A DNA stretch of 5,382 bases from 66-474 sp035249465. Lineage in GTDB: Bacteria > Pseudomonadota > Gammaproteobacteria > Xanthomonadales > Rhodanobacteraceae. The notes below the pieces were generated by a model. That model had not been told where the DNA came from. It saw only the letters and a program-made list of their open reading frames with translations, and made no database searches. Location: NCBI GenBank assembly GCA_035249465.1, contig DATFGL010000159.1:1-5382 (forward strand), given 5' to 3'. Shown piece by piece: positions 1-4,459 of the stretch. Within the stretch, counting starts at the first letter, position 1; every line of letters begins with the position of its first letter. The position numbers and the translations under genes are program-made.

Positions 1-1
1 T

Positions 2-256
2 CTGAAACCCGACCTGACCCTGCTGCTGGACTTGCCGGTCGCCGATGGCCGTGCGCGTGCAAGCCAACGTGGCGGCGCCGACCGTATCGAAGCCGAGCGC
101 GACGATTTCTTCGAGCGCGTGCGTGCCACGTATCGTGCACGCGCGCAGGCGGAACCGCGGCGTTTTTGCGTGATCGATGCATCCCGGCCGGCGGACGAGG
201 TGTTGCGCGGCGCCGTTGCCGCCATCGAGGCATTGCGCGCCGGGGAAACCGCATGA
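2..256 (+). CDS. tmk: Thymidylate kinase, C-terminal part (5' end outside window)
   Basis: Thymidylate kinase phosphorylates dTMP to dTDP with ATP in the cytoplasm, the step that commits thymidylate to DNA synthesis. The frame is open from the window edge and ends at TGA 254-256, giving 84 residues of a protein usually about 210 long. What is visible fits the C-terminal half of the family: a buried strand reading LTLLLDLP, the LID-region stretch ending in DRIE at visible residues 28-31, the helix DDFFERVRATY, and the late strand FCVIDAS followed by a helix. The N-terminal P-loop lies outside the window. The stop codon overlaps the holB start as ATGA, so the two genes are probably translationally coupled. 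The tmk-holB neighbourhood is known from other gammaproteobacteria. Identity is confident despite the truncation. Confidence 0.9.
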   Translation: MKPDLTLLLDLPVADGRARASQRGGADRIEAERDDFFERVRATYRARAQAEPRRFCVIDASRPADEVLRGAVAAIEALRAGETA

Positions 257-1239
257 GCGATGAAGAAGCTGTCGTCGTCGCGATCGCGCCAGGCGATCCG
301 TTGCCCGCGTGGTGCCGTTCGCAGTGGGACGTTTTGGCCGCACGCGCTGCCAACGGTACATTGCCGCACGCATTGTTGTTGTGCGGCCCCGCCGGGCTCG
401 GCAAGCGCGCGCTGACCGAGGCTTTCGTGCGCGCGCGCCTGTGCGAATCGCCGCGTGCGGAGAGTGCCTGCGGAAGCTGCAAGACCTGCAAGTTGCTCAC
501 GGCCGGCACCCATCCGGATCGCATGCTGGTGACGCTGGAACCCAATCCGAAAACCGGCGTGATGCGCAAGGAAGTCGTGGTCGACCAGATCCGCGATTTG
601 TCCTCGCGGCTGGCCATGTCGAGCCAGCTCGGTGGCTGGCAAATCGTGGTGATCGATCCGGCCGATGCGATGAATGTCCCCGCGCAGAACGCGCTGTTGA
701 AGACGCTGGAAGAACCGAGCGACGCCAGCTTGATCGTGCTGGTCGCCGATCAGCCGTGGCGCCTGGGCGCGACCATCCGCAGCCGTTGCCAGCGGCTGGA
801 TTTCGCCGTGCCGCCGCAGGAAGGAGCGTTGGCGTGGTTGTCCGCGCGCGGTGTCGAGTCCGCCGAAGCCGTGCTGGCCGCCGCAGGCGGCAATCCGGGG
901 CAGGCATGGCTGCTGGCGGAGCAGGGTGGGATGCAGCGTCGCCAGGAGGTTGCACGTGATCTGCTGGCGTTGGCGGCCGGGCGGGCGCAGTCACGGGAGA
1001 TCGGCAAGACCTGGGCCGGCGACGAGCCCGGCCAGCGATTGGATCAGGCTGCGCGCCTGCTGGAAGGCGCGTTGCACGCGCGCGCGGAAGGACGCAAGGC
1101 GCGCTTCGACCCGGGCTGGGGCGACGATGTCCTGGCAGAACGTTTCACCAGCGCCAACCGCCTGCGCATGCTTCTCAATGGCCCCCTGCGCGCCGACCTC
1201 GCGTTGTTCGAATGGCTGGACAGCGTGCCGCGCGCATAG
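253..1239 (+). CDS. holB: DNA polymerase III delta' subunit (clamp loader)
   Basis: The 328-residue product matches delta', the rigid stator of the clamp-loader complex that places the beta sliding clamp on primed DNA. Reading along it: a Walker A-like loop GPAGLGK at residues 45-51; a four-cysteine zinc module with C64, C73, C76 and C79, followed by AGTHPD; a Walker B-position strand IVVID at 131-135; the signature NALLKTLEEP at 146-155; and the SRC motif at 177-179, which supplies the arginine finger acting on the neighbouring DnaX subunit. The C-terminal third fits the helical collar domain. Length is normal for the family (E. coli about 334). ATG 253 is chosen because it overlaps the tmk stop and gives the expected N-terminus; an in-frame GTG-type start at 166 would add 29 residues of low-complexity arginine-rich sequence lying inside tmk. 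Confidence 0.95.
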   Translation: MSDEEAVVVAIAPGDPLPAWCRSQWDVLAARAANGTLPHALLLCGPAGLGKRALTEAFVRARLCESPRAESACGSCKTCKLLTAGTHPDRMLVTLEPNPKTGVMRKEVVVDQIRDLSSRLAMSSQLGGWQIVVIDPADAMNVPAQNALLKTLEEPSDASLIVLVADQPWRLGATIRSRCQRLDFAVPPQEGALAWLSARGVESAEAVLAAAGGNPGQAWLLAEQGGMQRRQEVARDLLALAAGRAQSREIGKTWAGDEPGQRLDQAARLLEGALHARAEGRKARFDPGWGDDVLAERFTSANRLRMLLNGPLRADLALFEWLDSVPRA

Positions 1240-1357
1240 GCGACGCGGGACGTCGGGTTTTCCGGCCGCGCCGGTCAGTGCCCGGTCAACCGCGCGCGGG
1301 CACAATCGCGTTCCGGTTGGGTGACCCGGGGCCGGGCGGCCCTCAAGGAACATTCGC
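1240..1357 (+). other. Intergenic region between holB and the PIG-L gene, with small repeats
   Basis: No gene is seen here. The stretch holds a short perfect inverted repeat, CCGGC at 1262-1266 and GCCGG at 1270-1274 with a 3-base loop. It is preceded, not followed, by TTTT, so it is not a rightward terminator. The heptamer CCGGTCA occurs twice, at 1271-1277 and 1282-1288, 11 bases apart, about one helical turn. CACAAT at 1301-1306 could serve as a weak -10 box for the next gene, but no -35 match lies 16-18 bases upstream. An in-frame TGA at 1322-1324 limits how far upstream the next gene can begin. Whether holB and the next gene share a transcript cannot be told from the sequence. Confidence 0.4.
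1345..1350 (+). promoter_or_regulatory. Ribosome binding site deciding a TTG start
   Basis: AAGGAA lies 7 bases before TTG at 1358. No ATG or GTG occurs in frame between the upstream stop at 1322-1324 and this TTG, and the first internal ATG (codon 24) would cut off the strand leading into the HPDDE motif. The site therefore supports TTG 1358 as the real start. Confidence 0.65.
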
Positions 1358-2344
1358 TTGCGCCAGGAAAAGCCCTCAGACCTGCTCGATCCCGATGCGC
1401 TGCTGAGGCGCCCGGGCGCCCGGCTGATGGTGCTGGCGCCGCATCCGGATGACGAATCCCTGGCGGCGGGCGGCCTGATCCAGCGCGCGCTGGAATGCGG
1501 TACGGAGGTCAGCGTCGTATTCGCCACCGATGGCGAGAACAATCCGTGGCCGCAGCGCGTGCTGGAACGGCGCGTGTGGATTGGTCCGCGTCATCGGCCT
1601 GCGTGGGGCGCGCGTCGCCGTGGCGAGGCCGACGCCGCGCTGCGCGCGCTCGGGGCAGAGGATGTCCATGTGCATCGCCTGGGCTGGCCCGACGGCGGCG
1701 TGACCTGGAACCTGCTGGATGATACGGACGCGATGCTGTCCGCGATGCGCGCGCTGCTCGAGCGCGAACGGCCGACGTTGCTGGTGCTGCCGGATCTCGT
1801 CGATCGCCATCCCGACCACAGCGCGATCCACGTGCTGGTGGAGATGGTTTTCCAATCCATGCCCGGTGCGGTCAAGCCCGCCTGCCTCGGTTACCTGTTG
1901 CACGGCCGCTCGCAACCGGGCATGCCGCGGCGAGCCGTGCTTACGCTGGACGCCGCGGAGCAGCAAGGCAAACTCGAGGCCATCGGGGCCCACGTCAGCC
2001 AGACCGCGCTCAGCCGCGCACGCATGCTGCGCTTTGCGACCGGCATCGAAACCTTCGTCGCGGGACTTGATTCGCATGACCGCACCGGCCCCAACCTGCC
2101 GTGGCAGCCGCCGCGCGCGTTGCGTCCCTTTCTGGCACTGCTCGCGGTGGACGCAGGCGGCGGAGAGCGCGTGCCGCTGCGTTCGCGTGGCGGCGCCAAC
2201 CTGCTCTGGCGTGACGGAAGTCCCGCCGCCCACACGACGCGCGTGCTGCGACCGCCGTATTACGTCAAGCTTTATTGCCCCCTGCCGTCGCCGTGGGTGT
2301 TCGACGGCTGGGGCTGGTGCCGATTCGGCGCGCCGCTCGCTTGA
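1358..2344 (+). CDS. PIG-L / LmbE family zinc-dependent deacetylase
   Basis: The 328-residue product belongs to the PIG-L/LmbE family, metal-dependent amidases that typically remove the acetyl group from N-acetylglucosaminyl substrates (MshB, BshB, PIG-L are examples). The N-terminal signature is APHPDDE at residues 27-33, giving zinc ligands H29 and D32 and a likely catalytic base D31. The third ligand is in the HPDH motif at 151-154 (H154). A TDG turn at 57-59 fits the Rossmann-like core. No signal peptide or membrane segment is seen, so it should be cytoplasmic. Residues from about 230 to 328 extend past the core fold and are rich in W, P and Y near the end; I do not recognise them. The start is TTG with a good ribosome binding site. 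The substrate is unknown; a cell-surface sugar or a small-molecule thiol precursor are both possible. It lies 54 bases before pilZ in the same direction. Confidence 0.85.
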   Translation: MRQEKPSDLLDPDALLRRPGARLMVLAPHPDDESLAAGGLIQRALECGTEVSVVFATDGENNPWPQRVLERRVWIGPRHRPAWGARRRGEADAALRALGAEDVHVHRLGWPDGGVTWNLLDDTDAMLSAMRALLERERPTLLVLPDLVDRHPDHSAIHVLVEMVFQSMPGAVKPACLGYLLHGRSQPGMPRRAVLTLDAAEQQGKLEAIGAHVSQTALSRARMLRFATGIETFVAGLDSHDRTGPNLPWQPPRALRPFLALLAVDAGGGERVPLRSRGGANLLWRDGSPAAHTTRVLRPPYYVKLYCPLPSPWVFDGWGWCRFGAPLA

Positions 2345-2384
2345 CCGCGACGGGGCGGCGGCGGCAAGCTGGCGCTTGGGTTCC

Positions 2385-2390
2385 GAGGAG
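2385..2390 (+). promoter_or_regulatory. Ribosome binding site of pilZ
   Basis: GAGGAG sits 8 bases before ATG 2399. The second ATG at 2405 (codon 3) would be 14 bases away, too far for this site, so the first ATG is preferred. Confidence 0.65.
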
Positions 2391-2398
2391 CGAGCACG

Positions 2399-2767
2399 AT
2401 GGCAATGGCGGGTGGTGCAGGCGGCATGGGCAGTCAGGGCATCCTGCCGGTCGTCATCAAGGACAAACACACGCTCTACCAGTCCTACATGTCGTTCGTG
2501 AAGGGCGGCGGCCTGTTCGTGCCCACCAACAAGCGGTACAACCTCGGTGACGAAGTGTTTCTGCTGATGACGCTGCCCGAGGAGACCGAGCGCGTGGCGA
2601 CCACCGGCCGGGTCGTGTGGATCACCCCGATTGCGGCGCAAGGCAACCGTCCCGCCGGCATCGGCGTGCAATTCACCGAAAGCGTCGACGGCGACAACGC
2701 GCGCACCAAGATCGAAACGTTGCTGGCAGGCCTGCAGGGCGGCGAGAAGCCGACGCATACGATGTGA
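2399..2767 (+). CDS. pilZ: Type IV pilus assembly protein PilZ
   Basis: The 122-residue product is a single PilZ domain closely resembling the PilZ of Pseudomonas and Xanthomonas, a cytoplasmic factor needed for type IV pilus biogenesis and twitching. In Xanthomonas it links the assembly ATPase PilB to the regulator FimX. Visible landmarks are VIKDKHTLY at 19-27, the GGGLFVPT loop at 36-43, LGDEVFLL at 49-56, the strand GRVVWITP at 70-77, the conserved AQGNRPAGIGVQF at 80-92, and the family's C-terminal PTHTM. The c-di-GMP-binding RxxxR motif is missing before the beta-barrel, and the usual D/N-x-S-x-x-G is altered, as is known for true PilZ, so it probably does not bind the nucleotide. Residues 1-13 are a Gly/Ala/Met-rich, likely flexible extension. 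The gene follows the PIG-L gene by 54 bases and converges on tRNA-Pro. Confidence 0.95.
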   Translation: MAMAGGAGGMGSQGILPVVIKDKHTLYQSYMSFVKGGGLFVPTNKRYNLGDEVFLLMTLPEETERVATTGRVVWITPIAAQGNRPAGIGVQFTESVDGDNARTKIETLLAGLQGGEKPTHTM

Positions 2768-2827
2768 AAGCCGCTGGTCGGAAGCGACGGCAAAAGCTCA
2801 CTTCGTGTGGGGGGTCTACGAGTAACA

Positions 2828-2860
2828 TCTCCCGCCCGATCGGGTTCTGGGGCAGGGAGA
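2828..2860. terminator. Hairpin between convergent pilZ and tRNA-Pro, candidate terminator
   Basis: TCTCCC GCCC at 2828-2837 pairs with GGGC A GGGAGA at 2850-2860, a 10-base-pair GC-rich stem with one bulged A (2854) and a 12-base loop. It lies between the pilZ stop (2767) and the tRNA 3' end (2875), where two transcripts meet. Neither strand has a clear T tract after the stem, so if it terminates transcription it is a weak or Rho-assisted site. The rest of 2768-2874 contains nothing else I can name. Confidence 0.4.
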
Positions 2861-2874
2861 AACTCCGCAAACTT

Positions 2875-2951
2875 TGGTCGGGGAGACAGGATTTGAACCT
2901 GCGACTTCTACGTCCCGAACGTAGCGCTCTACCAGGCTGAGCTACACCCCG
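2875..2951 (-). tRNA. tRNA-Pro, anticodon CGG
   Basis: The 77-base minus-strand sequence folds as a cloverleaf. The acceptor strands are CGGGGTG and CTCCCCG. The D arm has stem GCTC/GAGC and loop AGCCTGGTA. The anticodon arm has stem CTACG/CGTAG and loop TTCGGGA, giving anticodon CGG with G37. The variable loop is AAGTC, the T arm is GCAGG/CCTGT with loop TTCAAAT, then A73 and an encoded CCA. C1-G72 with A73 is the bacterial proline identity pattern, and the anticodon reads CCG, a frequent proline codon in the genes around it. The acceptor stem has one U6:U67 mismatch. The gene converges on pilZ and diverges from hisS. Confidence 0.97.
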
Positions 2952-2967
2952 ACGGTCCGCGTCGGGG
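2947..2967. repeat. 8-bp perfect inverted repeat overlapping the tRNA-Pro 5' end
   Basis: CCCCGACG (2947-2954) and CGTCGGGG (2960-2967) are perfect reverse complements separated by 5 bases. Five bases of the left arm (2947-2951) encode nucleotides 1-5 of the tRNA, so in the precursor the leader could pair with the 5' acceptor strand and compete with the cloverleaf. Confidence 0.7.
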
Positions 2968-2978
2968 CAGAAACCCCG
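2963..2978. repeat. 5-bp inverted repeat in the tRNA-Pro leader, overlapping the previous one
   Basis: CGGGG (2963-2967) and CCCCG (2974-2978) are perfect complements around a 6-base loop. The arm at 2963-2967 is shared with the larger inverted repeat at 2947-2967, so the two hairpins exclude each other. Confidence 0.6.
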
Positions 2979-2991
2979 CAGCGAGCCGCTA

Positions 2992-3021
2992 ATGGTACTT
3001 GGCGCGACTTCACGCGCGCAA
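2992..3021 (-). promoter_or_regulatory. Candidate promoter of tRNA-Pro
   Basis: On the minus strand, TTGCGC (3021-3016) and TACCAT (2997-2992) are 18 bases apart and match three and four positions of the -35 and -10 consensus. Transcription would start near 2985 and leave a leader of roughly 30-35 bases containing both hairpins. The match is modest and the call rests mainly on position. Confidence 0.3.
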
Positions 3022-3036
3022 GGTGTGGCCGCATGC

Positions 3037-3045
3037 TGGTAATCT
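3037..3045 (+). promoter_or_regulatory. Candidate extended -10 of hisS
   Basis: TGGTAATCT has the TGn extension in front of a partial -10 box. It would start transcription about 20 bases before the hisS ATG. No convincing -35 is present. A small hairpin, CTTGC at 3044-3048 with GCAAG at 3056-3060, lies in the presumed leader just before the weak ribosome binding site AAGAGA (3058-3063). Confidence 0.25.
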
Positions 3046-3070
3046 TGCGGTTTTGGCAAGAGACCCCGCC

Positions 3071-4459
3071 ATGGCGCTGACCACGCCCCGTACGATGCCC
3101 GGCACGCTGGAGCTGCTTCCGCGCGAACAGATCGCGTTCCAGTCGATGCTGGACACGATCCGCCGCGGGTTCGAGGTGTACGGCTTCCTGCCGATCGAGA
3201 CGCCGGCGATCGAATTCGCCGACATCCTGCTGACCAAGAGCGGCGGCGAGACCGAACGGCAGGTTTACTTCGTGCAGTCCACGGGAGCGCTGGAACGCGC
3301 GCCGGATCAATCGGGCCGGCCCGAACATGCGCTGCGTTTCGACCTGACCGTGCCGTTGGCGCGTTACGTGGCCGAACACGAGCGCGAGCTGGCGTTTCCG
3401 TTCCGGCGTTACCAAATGCAGCACGTGTATCGCGGCGAGCGCGCCCAGCGCGGACGCTTCCGTGAGTTCTACCAATGCGACATCGACGTGATTGGCAAGG
3501 ACAGCTTGTCGATCCGTTACGACGCCGAGATTCCGGCGGTGATCCACGCCGTATTCAGCGCGCTCGATATCGGTGCGTTCACGATCCAGCTCAACAACCG
3601 CAAGCTGATGCGTGGCTTCTTCGAGGACCTCGGCATCGGTGACGGCGAACGGCAAATGCTGGTACTGCGTGAAGTCGACAAGCTGGACAAGCGCGGCGCC
3701 GATCACGTGCGCGACGTTTTGACTGGCGAAACGTTTGGGCTGTCTGCAAATGCGGCGGACAGGATCATGCAATTCGTCGAGCTGCGTTCCACGTCGCTGG
3801 CCGACGCGCACTCGAAACTCGATGCGCTGGGCAGCGGCACCGAAACCTTCGAGCAGGGCCGGACCGAGCTTCATGAAGTGCTGGATACGGTCGCCGCATT
3901 CGGCGTGCCCGAGTCGGCACTCGCGCTGAACCTTTCCATCGCGCGCGGGCTCGACTACTACACCGGCACCGTGTACGAAACCACCTTGAACGCGCATCCG
4001 GACATCGGCTCGATCTGTTCCGGCGGCCGTTACGACAACCTCGCGGCGAATTACACCAAGTCGACGCTGCCGGGCGTCGGCATTTCGATCGGACTGACGC
4101 GCCTGTTCTGGCAGTTGCGCGAAGCAGGATTGATCAAGACTGCGGACAGCAGCGTGCAGGTGTTGGTGACGCAGATGGACGCCGCGCAGATGCCGGCATG
4201 CCTCGCGATCGCCAAGGAACTCCGGGACGCGGGCATCGCCACCGAAATCGCGCTGGAGGGCGGCAAGCTGGGCAGGCAATTGAAGTACGCCGACCGTTCC
4301 GGCATCCGCTTCGCGGTCGTGGCAGGCGAAGACGAATTGGCGCGGGGAGCCGTGGCCGTCAAGAATCTGCGCCGCGGTGACCAGCTCGAGGTTCCGCGCG
4401 CGGAATTGGTCAGGGCTTTGCGTGCCGGGCTGGCGCAGGACGAGGTGCAACGCGCATGA
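3071..4459 (+). CDS. hisS: Histidyl-tRNA synthetase
   Basis: The 462-residue product attaches histidine to tRNA-His with ATP in the cytoplasm. The class II catalytic core is complete: LRFDLTVPLARY at 88-99, motif 2 with R121 in VYRGER and then RGRFREFYQCDIDVIG at 127-142, the HisRS-specific SIARGLDYYTG at 289-299 with catalytic-site R292, the glycine-rich CSGGRYDNL at 316-324, and motif 3 GVGISIGLTR at 335-344. The C-terminal anticodon-binding domain spans about 360-455. It is longer than the E. coli enzyme (424) and resembles the Xanthomonas and eukaryotic form, with LRFDLTVP replacing the LRPEGT type. ATG 3071 is chosen because the family's PGTLELLP stretch begins at residue 10; an in-frame TTG at 2999 would only add unrelated residues. 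The end overlaps the next gene by ATGA. Confidence 0.96.
   Translation: MALTTPRTMPGTLELLPREQIAFQSMLDTIRRGFEVYGFLPIETPAIEFADILLTKSGGETERQVYFVQSTGALERAPDQSGRPEHALRFDLTVPLARYVAEHERELAFPFRRYQMQHVYRGERAQRGRFREFYQCDIDVIGKDSLSIRYDAEIPAVIHAVFSALDIGAFTIQLNNRKLMRGFFEDLGIGDGERQMLVLREVDKLDKRGADHVRDVLTGETFGLSANAADRIMQFVELRSTSLADAHSKLDALGSGTETFEQGRTELHEVLDTVAAFGVPESALALNLSIARGLDYYTGTVYETTLNAHPDIGSICSGGRYDNLAANYTKSTLPGVGISIGLTRLFWQLREAGLIKTADSSVQVLVTQMDAAQMPACLAIAKELRDAGIATEIALEGGKLGRQLKYADRSGIRFAVVAGEDELARGAVAVKNLRRGDQLEVPRAELVRALRAGLAQDEVQRA
4442..4445 (+). promoter_or_regulatory. Probable ribosome binding site of the ammonia-lyase, inside hisS
   Basis: GAGG ends 10 bases before ATG 4456, with AGGA just upstream at 4437-4440. 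No such site precedes the alternative in-frame ATG at 4471. This and the ATGA overlap favour the start at 4456. Confidence 0.45.

Noticed and set aside
166..252. Earlier start for holB inside tmk
   Set aside because: Adds an arginine-rich stretch that is only tmk read in another frame; ATG 253 overlaps the tmk stop as expected.
1376..2758. Long minus-strand open frame (460 codons) opposite the PIG-L gene and pilZ
   Set aside because: It spans two recognised genes and their gap, and its translation is low-complexity R/A/H/Q-rich with no recognisable domain. Such antisense frames are common in GC-rich coding DNA.
2875..2967. GTCGGGG at 2877-2883 and 2961-2967 as attachment-site duplication around the tRNA
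   Set aside because: The 7-base match arises because the leader arm copies the acceptor 3' strand; no integrase or longer repeat of the tRNA end is present.
2999..3070. Earlier TTG start for hisS
   Set aside because: The added 24 residues are unlike HisRS N-termini and would overlap the presumed promoter; ATG 3071 fits the family.
2942..4450. Minus-strand open frame of 502 codons opposite hisS
   Set aside because: Mirror of the strong hisS codon bias; it also runs into the tRNA gene and shows no domain or ribosome binding site.
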